The notes under the pieces are model-generated. The model made no database searches. It was not told the origin of the DNA and saw nothing but the letters and a program-made list of their open reading frames with translations. A stretch of 64,000 nucleotides of DNA from Niveispirillum sp943370215 (lineage in GTDB: Bacteria; Pseudomonadota; Alphaproteobacteria; Azospirillales; Azospirillaceae): the NCBI GenBank assembly GCA_943370215.1, contig CALRQC020000005.1, positions 124,001-188,000 on the forward strand. The letters are read 5' to 3'. Numbering within the stretch: position 1 is the first letter of the stretch; every line of letters begins with the position of its first letter. This document shows, one piece after another, positions 33,536 through 41,264 of the stretch. The translations under genes were made by a program, and so were the position numbers.

Positions 33536-34825
33536 CTAACCCCAGGCTGCCACCCGCCCACAGCGGTCGCGCACATCCATGACCACCTGATCCAGCAGGG
33601 GGGTGTCGGCCAAAGTGCCCCGCATCCCGTCCCGCAGAAGCCTGACCTGTTCTGGCAGGGCGGTGGCCATGGCACGCAACCGGTCCCGCACCAGTTCCCG
33701 CCGCAGCCCCACCGTTGCGGCGAACGCGTCCCAATGCGCGCTGGTCAACAGGGCGGGGTCGCGCTCACCACCGATGAACATGGCCAGACGTGGGCGCTGC
33801 TCCTTGTAATGGGGGCGGAACGCGGCAGCATTGTTCACATCGTAGAGCTTGCTGAGCACCATGCGGCTGCCGCGATAGACCAGGGCGTAATTCTTGGCAT
33901 GGGCATCGGGGTTGCCGATCAGAAACTGAAAAATGGCCCGGCCCAGCAGTTCCTGCACCGCCGCCACCGGGTCGGCGGTCAGCCGCATCAGGGCAAAACA
34001 GTCAGGCCAGCCCGGCCCGCCATCCTTTTCATATTTTTCGCGGGGATAGCGCCCCAGCGCCTGACAAAAATCCTCCTGATGCAGTCGGCGCAGATGGCGG
34101 CGGCCATTGCTTTCCACCAGCACCCGATCATAGCGGGCGATCAGCATATAGGTGCGGTCTTCTGCTTGGCGGACGCTGGAACGCGGCACATCCAGCCCCA
34201 CGGCAGCGGCCGCGCGCAGGCAGAAATGTTCCACCCGTACGGAATCCTGCAGCCCGTCAATATCCACCTTCAGGATGTGGGAGGTGGGCGTGTTGCCCCG
34301 TGGCAAGGCCAGCCGGTCGCCCACCAGCAACAGGGCCGTTTTATGATGCACGCCGGGCAGTGACAGGCGCAATTCCCCATCGGCATCCACGAACAGCGGC
34401 CGGCGCGGCAGATCGGCAATATGCCGGGCCAGCCGCGCCGCATCCAGCACATCATAATCCGGGACGATATCATCTTCCGGTACGATGGGCGCATCCGGTT
34501 CTACGATGGCAACGGCACCGGGGCATTCCCGGCCAAGCGCCAGCAACAGCCGGTAATCATCGCTGGCATCCAGTTGGAAATAGCGGGCCAGCGTGCTGCG
34601 GATATTGGCATTGTCGGGCAACAACCCATCGAAATAGGGCCCGGCCCGATCCTCCCCATAGGGCGTGTCCGCCACCGGCAGCCGGGCGGAAAGCCCGTGC
34701 AGCGGGGACCGACCCGCCTTCACCGCCGCCACAAAGGCGGGCAGATAGGTGAAGGACAGGGCCCCGCCGGCGCTGGCGCGCAATTCCCCGACCGGCAGTC
34801 CGTGCAGACGGACGGAGGCCACCAT
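33536..34825 (-). CDS. hipA: HipA family serine/threonine kinase toxin
   Basis: A 429-aa HipA-type kinase. In E. coli HipA phosphorylates glutamyl-tRNA synthetase and causes dormancy; the target here is unknown. The N-terminal subdomain (FDGLLPDNANIR) is typical, ATP-contacting Lys lies in HILKVDIDG, the catalytic loop is IGNPDAHAKNY, and the metal-binding Asp is in LSKLYDVNN. All catalytic parts look intact and the length is normal. The start codon directly abuts the hipB stop (TAG-ATG), so toxin and antitoxin are translationally coupled. The unit is repressed by HipB through three operators upstream. Confidence 0.93.
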   Translation of the reverse strand: MVASVRLHGLPVGELRASAGGALSFTYLPAFVAAVKAGRSPLHGLSARLPVADTPYGEDRAGPYFDGLLPDNANIRSTLARYFQLDASDDYRLLLALGRECPGAVAIVEPDAPIVPEDDIVPDYDVLDAARLARHIADLPRRPLFVDADGELRLSLPGVHHKTALLLVGDRLALPRGNTPTSHILKVDIDGLQDSVRVEHFCLRAAAAVGLDVPRSSVRQAEDRTYMLIARYDRVLVESNGRRHLRRLHQEDFCQALGRYPREKYEKDGGPGWPDCFALMRLTADPVAAVQELLGRAIFQFLIGNPDAHAKNYALVYRGSRMVLSKLYDVNNAAAFRPHYKEQRPRLAMFIGGERDPALLTSAHWDAFAATVGLRRELVRDRLRAMATALPEQVRLLRDGMRGTLADTPLLDQVVMDVRDRCGRVAAWG

Positions 34826-35107
34826 CTACAGCCCCTCATCCAGATCGATTTCACGCTCATCGGTGCTGCCGGCAGGTACCGTTACGTCCGGCCCGTTACT
34901 GCCGGCGGTCAGCGGAATGCCCAGCAGCACCAGCAATTTCAGGCTCATGCTGGTGGGCGGATCATTCTTGCCGGTTTCGAAATCCGACAGCCATTTCTGC
35001 GTATGGCCGATCAGCCCCGCCGCCTCGCCTTGCGTCAACCCGCGTCGCCGCCGCGCTGTCCGCACCAGCGCCCGCAGATCATCCAGGCTGTGCAGGGGAA
35101 CGGCCAT
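34826..35107 (-). CDS. hipB: HipB family antitoxin and repressor
   Basis: A 93-aa XRE-type helix-turn-helix protein. The DNA-binding core is ARRRRGLTQGEAAGLIGHTQKWLSDFE (about 18-44). A flexible acidic tail (STDEREIDLDEGL) follows, which in HipB proteins helps hold HipA and is the protease target. It precedes hipA without a gap. Three copies of a 19-bp motif in its promoter are the expected HipB sites. Confidence 0.93.
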   Translation of the reverse strand: MAVPLHSLDDLRALVRTARRRRGLTQGEAAGLIGHTQKWLSDFETGKNDPPTSMSLKLLVLLGIPLTAGSNGPDVTVPAGSTDEREIDLDEGL

Positions 35108-35144
35108 GGCCCACGGCTCACGGTTGGGGAAGCTGTTCCTACTT

Positions 35145-35163
35145 TATAACGGATCGGTGATAT
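35145..35163. promoter_or_regulatory. HipB operator 1
   Basis: TATAACGGATCGGTGATAT, 38 bp before the hipB start. Its half-sites flank GGATCGG; on the minus strand it overlaps a TTATAAAG -10-like element. Confidence 0.85.
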
Positions 35164-35183
35164 GGACAAGAGGCGCCGACATT

Positions 35184-35202
35184 TATAATGGATCGGTGAT
35201 AT
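35184..35202. promoter_or_regulatory. HipB operator 2
   Basis: TATAATGGATCGGTGATAT differs from operator 1 at one base and lies 39 bp from it, close to four helical turns, so both would face the same side of the DNA. Confidence 0.85.
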
Positions 35203-35221
35203 GGCTGACGCGAGGCCGGTA

Positions 35222-35240
35222 ACATCACCGATCCGTTATA
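35222..35240. promoter_or_regulatory. HipB operator 3 (inverted)
   Basis: ACATCACCGATCCGTTATA is the reverse complement of operator 1 with one mismatch, 38 bp beyond operator 2 and just after the MFS stop. Confidence 0.82.
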
Positions 35241-35253
35241 TCTTCAGGCGAGA

Positions 35254-36594
35254 TCACCCTTCCCGCCGCACCGGGCTGCCGGGATAGAAGCCGATGCAGA
35301 CGATCTGCGCCAGCAGCACCAGCAATGCCGGCGCATAATAAAGCCAATGCACCATCTGCCGCGCCCCGTCGCTGACGGCCGCCGCGTCATAGCCGGCCCC
35401 TGCCAGCCCATAGGCGACCACCGCCCCACCGATGGCCATGCCGAGCTTGGTGGCCAGGCTGATGCCAGCGGAGAGCAAGCCTTCATGGCGCACGCCGAAT
35501 TGCGCCTCATGGTGATCCACCACCTCCGCCGCCATGGCGAAAATCGCCGTCATGGTGACGGAAATCAGGATGGACGCCAGGATATAGAGGGCCAGGAACA
35601 GGCCCGGCTGCGCTTCGACCAGGGGTAACAGCGCATAGAGCAGCAAGGCCGCCGCCAGGGCCAGTCGGTTGCCATTGCGCATCCCCAGCCGCTTCAGATA
35701 GGGCGGCGCGATGACGGCGCCCAGCAGCAGCGTGCCAGAAATGGCCGGCAGCAGAATGGAGATCATCCAGGGCTGTTTCAGCACATTGATGGCGAAATAG
35801 GCGGTGACGGACAGCACCGCCCCGAACCGGATGAAATTCAGCGTGGTGAACAGGAACACCACCAGCCAGGCCCGGTTGCGCAGCATATTGGCCACGGCCC
35901 CCAGGGAGGTTCGCTCGCCCTCACCGCTGGTCGTTTCCGCCTGCACCTGCTCGCGGCACTGGGCGAACAGGTTCCAGATCAGGGTGACGGAGATCAGCGC
36001 TGCGAGGATGGCCACCAGCAGGAAACCCTTGGCCTGATCGCCGCCACCCAGCCAGCCGACCAGCGGCATGGTGGCCGCCGTGGCAGCGATGACGGAAAGG
36101 GCGGTGCCGGCGGATCGCAGGCTGCCCAACTGCACCCGTTCGTCCCGCCGCGCCGTCATCATCGGCATCAAGGCGCTGTAGGGAATATTCACCACCGAAA
36201 ACAGCAACCCCAGAATGACGAAACTGACACAGGCCCAGACCAGCTTGCCCGACGGCCCCAGCGGCGGCATCCAGAAGGTGGCGACAACGAACAGGCCGAA
36301 GGGCAGCGCGCCGAACAGGAACCAGGGCCGCGCCCGGCCCCAGCGGGACCGGGTGCGGTCCACCAGCAATCCCACCACCGGGTCAAACCCGGCATCCAGC
36401 AGGCGCGACAGCAGGAACAGGGTGCCGATGATGCCCACCGGCAGCATCGCCACATCGGTATAAAAATAGAGCAAAAAGGCCCCGACCATGTTCCAGGACA
36501 GGCCAAAGGCAAAATCACCGGCACCATAGCTGAGCTTGGCGCACAGCGGCAGCGGGGCAGCACTGGGGCCGCCCGTTGGGACAGGGTTGGACAT
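35254..36594 (-). CDS. GPH/MelB-type sugar:cation symporter
   Basis: A 446-aa inner-membrane transporter with about 12 hydrophobic segments. The glycoside-pentoside-hexuronide family is marked by KLSYGAGDFAFGLSWN at the N-terminus (the Asp-bearing helix I), DAGFDPVVGLLVDRTRSRWGRARPW (cation site and loop 2-3), and GRRDERV-like MTARRDERVQLGSLR in the central loop. These proteins import oligosaccharides or glycosides with Na+ or H+. In this locus it should carry the glycoside, or the 3-keto product formed in the periplasm, into the cytoplasm. It is followed by hipBA on the same strand but with its own stop and an operator-rich gap. Confidence 0.88.
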   Translation of the reverse strand: MSNPVPTGGPSAAPLPLCAKLSYGAGDFAFGLSWNMVGAFLLYFYTDVAMLPVGIIGTLFLLSRLLDAGFDPVVGLLVDRTRSRWGRARPWFLFGALPFGLFVVATFWMPPLGPSGKLVWACVSFVILGLLFSVVNIPYSALMPMMTARRDERVQLGSLRSAGTALSVIAATAATMPLVGWLGGGDQAKGFLLVAILAALISVTLIWNLFAQCREQVQAETTSGEGERTSLGAVANMLRNRAWLVVFLFTTLNFIRFGAVLSVTAYFAINVLKQPWMISILLPAISGTLLLGAVIAPPYLKRLGMRNGNRLALAAALLLYALLPLVEAQPGLFLALYILASILISVTMTAIFAMAAEVVDHHEAQFGVRHEGLLSAGISLATKLGMAIGGAVVAYGLAGAGYDAAAVSDGARQMVHWLYYAPALLVLLAQIVCIGFYPGSPVRREG

Positions 36595-36679
36595 GGGGAC
36601 GGCTCCGGTCGTCGGGGGAAGCGGGATTCAGAGCGGGTATGGGGGGGCAAGGATTAACCGGTCATTCTCGACCCTCTCC

Positions 36680-36766
36680 ACCGTCACCCCGGCGAAGGCC
36701 GGGGTCCAGTATCGTAGAGCGAAGCGCCTGTGGCCCCTGGACCCCGGCCTTCGCCGGGGTGACGGT
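36680..36766. repeat. Palindromic repeat R4 (87 bp, ACCCCGG type)
   Basis: Perfectly matched halves (GAAG loop on the left, its complement on the right) around the spacer ATCGTAGAGCGAAGCGCC. It lies in the gap upstream of the symporter gene. Confidence 0.9.
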
Positions 36767-36816
36767 AGAGAGAGCGGAAAGGGTATGGCGAGCCTTTCAC
36801 TCCCAGTCCTTACCCC

Positions 36817-37584
36817 CTAAACCCCCAACGCCTTACGCGTCGTCGCCAATGTCTCCGGCGTCGGGCCGGTGGGCCTGTATTCCAGGCCGATGGCGCCGTC
36901 ATAGCCCAGATCGCGCAGCAGCCCGATATAGCGCGCCCAGTCGATGGTGCCGCTGCCCGGCTGGTTGCGGCCCGGCACGTCGGCCACCTGCACATGCCCC
37001 ACCAGATGGAAGCGGCCGGCCAGCACCTGGGCCGGGTCTTCGCCCATCACCGTGGAATGGTACATATCATACAGCAAGCGCAGGTTGGGGCTGTTCACTG
37101 CCTCCACCATGTCCAGCCCTTCCACGGTGCTGACCAGATACATGCCGGGATGTTCCACCCGGTCATTCAGCGGTTCCAGCAGCAGGATGACGCCGGCTTC
37201 TTCTGCCAGCGCGGCGGCCTGACGCAGAATGCCGACGGCGCAATCATGCTGTTCCTGGCGCGGCACATCGGGCCGGGTGAAGCCGGACGCCACCACCAGG
37301 GCCGGCGACCCGGCCTGTTTGGCGGCGACCAGACTGTCGCGCACGGCGGCCAGGAACTCATCATGCTGGGCCGGGTCGACCAGGGAACGGCGGGGTTCCA
37401 CCACGAAACTGGCAAGCTTCACCCCGGTTTCATCCAGGGCACGGCGGATATCGGCCAGCGGCTTGTCACGCCAGAGATGGAATTCCACCGCCGTCAGCCC
37501 TGCCGCCTTGGCAGCACGGATACGGTCGGTGAAGTCGGGGTTTTCGGCAGCGAACAGCCATTCGATACAGGCGGCGAGATGCAT
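36817..37584 (-). CDS. Hydroxypyruvate isomerase-like TIM barrel
   Basis: A 255-aa xylose-isomerase-like TIM barrel of the hydroxypyruvate isomerase group. Metal ligands are in LLLEPLNDR (Glu), LLYDMYHS (Asp, His), HVQVADVPGR (His) and GLEYRPTG (Glu). ATG 37584 has GGGAGAA upstream; an earlier in-frame start lacks one. It is the third protein of this superfamily in the locus. Hyi-like enzymes often act on keto sugars rather than hydroxypyruvate, so isomerisation of 3-keto-glucose or a breakdown product is possible. The exact substrate is not known. Confidence 0.82.
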   Translation of the reverse strand: MHLAACIEWLFAAENPDFTDRIRAAKAAGLTAVEFHLWRDKPLADIRRALDETGVKLASFVVEPRRSLVDPAQHDEFLAAVRDSLVAAKQAGSPALVVASGFTRPDVPRQEQHDCAVGILRQAAALAEEAGVILLLEPLNDRVEHPGMYLVSTVEGLDMVEAVNSPNLRLLYDMYHSTVMGEDPAQVLAGRFHLVGHVQVADVPGRNQPGSGTIDWARYIGLLRDLGYDGAIGLEYRPTGPTPETLATTRKALGV

Positions 37585-37711
37585 CACGGTTCTCCCGGTT
37601 GCAGCAATCGGACCGGCGGCCATACTGGATGGCCATCGGCGGCCCGCACCGGCGGACCTGGCGCCGTAGCGCTGAAAGGGAATGGGGGACTTTGCTTGCT
37701 CGCTAAACTAA

Positions 37712-37798
37712 ACCGTCACCCCGGCGCAGGCCGGGGTCCAGTATCGTAGAGCGAAGCGCCTGTGGCTCCTGGACCCCGGCCTGCGCCGGGGTGACGGT
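37712..37798. repeat. Palindromic repeat R5 (87 bp, ACCCCGG type)
   Basis: Same layout as R4; the stem loops are GCAG with matching complement. It lies between the Hyi-like gene start and the MFS gene end. Confidence 0.9.
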
Positions 37799-37851
37799 TG
37801 AGAGAGTGGCGATAGCGCGGAAAATCGCTCAAGTCAGCGCAACGCCCCCCC

Positions 37852-39087
37852 TCAGTACGTCACCCCCGTATCCGGCTTGGCCTTCACCAAGGCCACCAGC
37901 GCCACAGCAGCGGCAACCAGGGCGGCGATGCCCATGGTCAGGAAGGCCGCCTGCACGGTGCCGCCGGTCAGGGATTTAGCGCCGGCGACAAAGAACGGGC
38001 TGGTGAACTGGCCCAGGAAGAAACACGACGCCCAGATGCCCATGCCGCGCCCGCGATGGGCAAAGGGCAGCTTGCTCTGGGCCCAGGCGATCAGGATCGG
38101 GATGGTCATGCCCGCCCCCATCTGCTGGATCACCAGCAGCGCCATCATGGACTTATACTCTGTCGCCAGCCCGATCCCGGCCAGCCCGACGCCTAAGAAG
38201 GCAAAGAAGCAGAAGATCTGCAGGGCGGTGGCCTTCTTGCCGATCCAGCCGAAGATCAACGCGCCCACCGGCACGCCCAGGCTGGCCAGTGCGATCAGCG
38301 ATCCGACATGTTTGGGATCATTCACCCCCACCTCGCGGAAGGCCAACCCGCCCTGAATGATGAACACGTAATAGAGCGTGGAGGCGAACAGGGTGACAGC
38401 ACCATAAAGCGCCACCGCACGGGTGGGGAAAGGCGGGGTGGGGCCGCGATCGGCCTGCGGGGCGACGGGCACCCCCTGCTTGGTCCGGCCCGGTTCAAAA
38501 ATCATGAAATGGGTGCCGACAAAGATCGGCAGGGCGATCAGATAGATCAGGAACACGCCGTTCCAGCTTACCGCCGTCAACATGCCCGACGCCGCGATGA
38601 CGCCCGATGCCATGGCTGGCCCGGCCAGCCCCTGCGCCATCAACAGCTTACGCCGACCCGCCGCATCATAATAATCCGCGATCAGCGTATTGATGATGGT
38701 CAGGATCGCCGCCTCCGTCACCCCCAGCAGCAGGCGCGATGCGATCACCGCGTAAAGGCTGTCCAGGAAGAAGGGCAGCGATCCGGCCAGACCATAAAAG
38801 AAGGTCGCCCAGACCAGCAGCGGCCGGCGGCCGAACCGGTCCACCAGCATCCCGGCAAAGGGGGCCAGGATGGCGATGGCCAGACCGGGGGCCGACACCA
38901 GAATCGGCACCAGCAGAGAGGCATTGGCGACATCGCGGAAATGGTCCAGGATCGTCGGCACCGCCGGTGTCAGCGATACAATTGCCAGAATGGGCAGGAA
39001 ACCGCTGATCACCAGGATGATGCCCTGGGCGAGCCCAGCCCTTCGCGCGTCGCCTGCAACTGGCGCCGCCACGGCCTGATCCACCAT
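37852..39087 (-). CDS. MFS transporter, 12-TM
   Basis: A 411-aa inner-membrane MFS protein with about 12 hydrophobic segments. The loop 2-3 motif is GMLVDRFGRRPLLVWA, and a helix-5 region LLLGVTEAAILTIINTLIADYY follows, as in MFS importers of aromatic acids and sugars. One AGAAT-N4-ATTCT site lies 41 bp before its start, in a promoter region shared divergently with the monooxygenase operon. This shared control suggests it imports the substrate, or a product of it, that the monooxygenase oxidises. Substrate unknown. Confidence 0.86.
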   Translation of the reverse strand: MVDQAVAAPVAGDARRAGLAQGIILVISGFLPILAIVSLTPAVPTILDHFRDVANASLLVPILVSAPGLAIAILAPFAGMLVDRFGRRPLLVWATFFYGLAGSLPFFLDSLYAVIASRLLLGVTEAAILTIINTLIADYYDAAGRRKLLMAQGLAGPAMASGVIAASGMLTAVSWNGVFLIYLIALPIFVGTHFMIFEPGRTKQGVPVAPQADRGPTPPFPTRAVALYGAVTLFASTLYYVFIIQGGLAFREVGVNDPKHVGSLIALASLGVPVGALIFGWIGKKATALQIFCFFAFLGVGLAGIGLATEYKSMMALLVIQQMGAGMTIPILIAWAQSKLPFAHRGRGMGIWASCFFLGQFTSPFFVAGAKSLTGGTVQAAFLTMGIAALVAAAVALVALVKAKPDTGVTY

Positions 39088-39127
39088 CGAACGTTACTCC
39101 CGTTTCAGCGCTTGGAAGCGCCATATA

Positions 39128-39141
39128 AGAATTATTATTCT
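39128..39141. promoter_or_regulatory. TetR-type operator 4 (before MFS gene)
   Basis: AGAATTATTATTCT followed by AATTA, identical to operator 2, 41 bp before the MFS start on the minus strand. Confidence 0.75.
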
Positions 39142-39277
39142 AATTATGATGATCGGGATGGGCGGGCTTTGTCAATGCGGTAAACGCACTATCAAGCCCG
39201 GAAATTGCTTGGTGAAAAATCGGATCACTCACCGCTGCTTTCGGTTGACACCCAGCGGTTCGCTCCGTTAGCTATTC

Positions 39278-39291
39278 AGAATAGCAATTCT
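39278..39291. promoter_or_regulatory. TetR-type operator 5 (before monooxygenase)
   Basis: AGAATAGCAATTCT followed by AATTC, 77 bp before the monooxygenase start. With operator 4 it brackets the 280-bp divergent promoter region, which holds no gene. Confidence 0.74.
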
Positions 39292-39367
39292 AATTCCAAA
39301 GCCATGGCCGGCCGCGCACCAGGGGTGCGATGCGCCAGGACCAGGGCCGTGAACAAGGAGGAACCCC

Positions 39368-40477
39368 ATGCGTTTTTCAACCTTTCTCAATTCCCGCACC
39401 ATGGGTGAGGACCAGGACCGCAATCTGCTGCTGGACCTGATCGACCATGTAGAGCGCGCCGAAGCCGCCGGTCTGGATGCGGTTTTCCTGCCGGACCATC
39501 ATTTCACCGGCTATATGCCCATTGCGTCCGACCCGATGATGTTCGCAGCCTATCTGGCGGCGCGGGTGAAGCGGATGCATTTCGGCATTTCCGTCACCAC
39601 GGTGCCGCTGCACCACCCGGTGCGTTTCGTCGAACGGGTCAATATTCTGGACCAACTGACCGAAGGCCGTTTGCTGGTCGGCGTGGGCAGCGGCACCACG
39701 CCGGAGGAAATGATCGGCTTTGGCGTGAACTACAAGGAAGCCTCCCGTCTGGCGGAGGAGAACCTGGCCATTGCCGAAAAGCTGTGGGCCAAGAAGCCGG
39801 AACACCCCGCTGTCGCCTTTGACAATGGCCATTACAAGGGCGAGGTGCTGCAGCGCATCGCGCCGGTGGCCTATACGCCCGGCCACGCAAGGCTGATGCC
39901 GGTGGCGATGAAGGAAAGCAGCGCGCGGCGCGCGGCGGAATTTGGCTGGCCCGCCTTCATCCCGGCCTTCACCCCGCCGCAGATCGGCGGCACAGAGCCG
40001 TTCAAGCATGTGCAGAAATTCTTTACTATTTACCGTGACCTGCTGCTGGCTGCCGGCCATTCGGCGGAGCGCGTGGCCGACGCCCTGTCCTGGACCACCC
40101 ACACCTATCAGTGCGTGCATATTGCCGAAACCGATGCGCAGGCGCGCGCGGAACTGGAAGATATCCTGACCGATTATCAGGCCGCCGTTGACCGCGAAAC
40201 CGCCTTCAATGCCAAGGCAGAGGAAGCAGCCGCCAACAAGAAGACCGACCAGACGCCCAACGCCCTGACCGAGGACTGGATCGGCACCTGGTGCCTCTAT
40301 GGCAGCCCGGAAACCGTGATCGCGCATCTGAAGCCCTATGCCGAACTGGGCATCGGCAATGTGCTGTGCGGGATGCTGACCGGCCCGCTGACGGCCAAGC
40401 GCAAGGCCTATGCCAACCAGACGCTGGACCTGCTGTCCCGCCATGTCATCCCCGCCTTCAAGGGCAAGGCCGCATGA
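39368..40477 (+). CDS. Luciferase-like flavin-dependent monooxygenase
   Basis: A 369-aa LLM-class TIM-barrel monooxygenase using reduced FMN and O2. Family landmarks: HHFTGYMPIASDPMMFAAYLA (the segment is split here as DHHFTGY and ASDPMMF), ISVTTVPLHHPVRFVERVNILDQLTEGRLLVGVGSG, and the late GSPETVIAHLKPYAELGIGNV. It overlaps the FMN reductase gene by four bases, giving a two-component system. An operator shared with the deglycosidase operon lies before it. A role in oxidising the released aromatic aglycone, or a keto intermediate, fits the context but is inferred; LLM enzymes act on very varied substrates. Confidence 0.88.
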   Translation: MRFSTFLNSRTMGEDQDRNLLLDLIDHVERAEAAGLDAVFLPDHHFTGYMPIASDPMMFAAYLAARVKRMHFGISVTTVPLHHPVRFVERVNILDQLTEGRLLVGVGSGTTPEEMIGFGVNYKEASRLAEENLAIAEKLWAKKPEHPAVAFDNGHYKGEVLQRIAPVAYTPGHARLMPVAMKESSARRAAEFGWPAFIPAFTPPQIGGTEPFKHVQKFFTIYRDLLLAAGHSAERVADALSWTTHTYQCVHIAETDAQARAELEDILTDYQAAVDRETAFNAKAEEAAANKKTDQTPNALTEDWIGTWCLYGSPETVIAHLKPYAELGIGNVLCGMLTGPLTAKRKAYANQTLDLLSRHVIPAFKGKAA

Positions 40478-41031
40478 GCCGGCCGCTGATCGTCGGGTTC
40501 GGCGGCACCACCCGGCCGGGCTCGTCGGGTGAACGCATGGTGGCGGCCGTTCTGGCCGCCACCGCCGAACTGGGGGCGGAAGCCCGGCTGTTCGGTGGGG
40601 CAGCGCTTGCCGCCCTGCCGCATTTCGCCCCGGAAAACCCTGAGCGCACGCCCGAACAGCGGGAATTTGTGGAGGCCGTGCGCGCGGCCGATGGGCTGGT
40701 CATCGGCTCCCCCGGCTATCATGGCGGGGTGTCGGGGCTGGTGAAGAACGCCATCGACCTGCTGGAGGATTTGCGCAGCGACGCGCGTGTCTATTTCGAT
40801 GGGCGCGCGGTGGGGCTGGTGGTGACGGCGGCGGGCTGGCAGGCCGGCGGCGTGACGCTGTCCGCTTTGCGCGGCATCGTCCACGCCATGCGCGGCTGGC
40901 CCACCCCGCTGGGCATCGCCGTCAACACCGTGGCGCAGAAGCCGTTCGACGCGGAAGGACGGCTGGCCGATGCGGAGATCACCGCGCAGGTGCAGGCCAT
41001 GGCGCAACAGGTGATGCGGCTGGCGCGGTGA
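40474..41031 (+). CDS. NAD(P)H-dependent FMN reductase
   Basis: A 185-aa flavodoxin-fold reductase. The FMN-phosphate loop is GGTTRPGSSGER, and SPGYHGGVSGLVKNAIDLLEDL is the standard flavin-contacting block of the SsuE/ArsH-type family. It supplies FMNH2 to the monooxygenase encoded just before it; an ATGA overlap ensures linked translation. Confidence 0.9.
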   Translation: MSRPLIVGFGGTTRPGSSGERMVAAVLAATAELGAEARLFGGAALAALPHFAPENPERTPEQREFVEAVRAADGLVIGSPGYHGGVSGLVKNAIDLLEDLRSDARVYFDGRAVGLVVTAAGWQAGGVTLSALRGIVHAMRGWPTPLGIAVNTVAQKPFDAEGRLADAEITAQVQAMAQQVMRLAR

Positions 41032-41083
41032 GGGAGGCCTGGCCCCACCAGCGTGTTCATCTGTACCGTAGTGCCCTTCTTCC

Positions 41084-41170
41084 ACCGTCACCCCGGCGTA
41101 GGCCGGGGTCCAGTTTCGTAGTGCGAAGCGCCTGTGGCCCCTGGACCCCGGCCTACGCCGGGGTGACGGT
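41084..41170. repeat. Palindromic repeat R6 (87 bp, ACCCCGG type)
   Basis: Same layout as R4 and R5; the stem loop is GTAG with matching complement. It lies between the FMN reductase and GH3 genes. Confidence 0.9.
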
Positions 41171-41264
41171 TGAGGGGGCGGTGATGGCGGAACAAACCGG
41201 ATCACGCCGCCCCTCGTAAATCTCTCCAAAACCAACCAAAAACCAAACCCCAGGGAGTCCCCCC

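Noticed and set aside
20883..41170. CRISPR-like array made of the repeats R1-R6
   Set aside because: The repeats are kilobases apart, are themselves long palindromes, and have genes rather than spacers between them.
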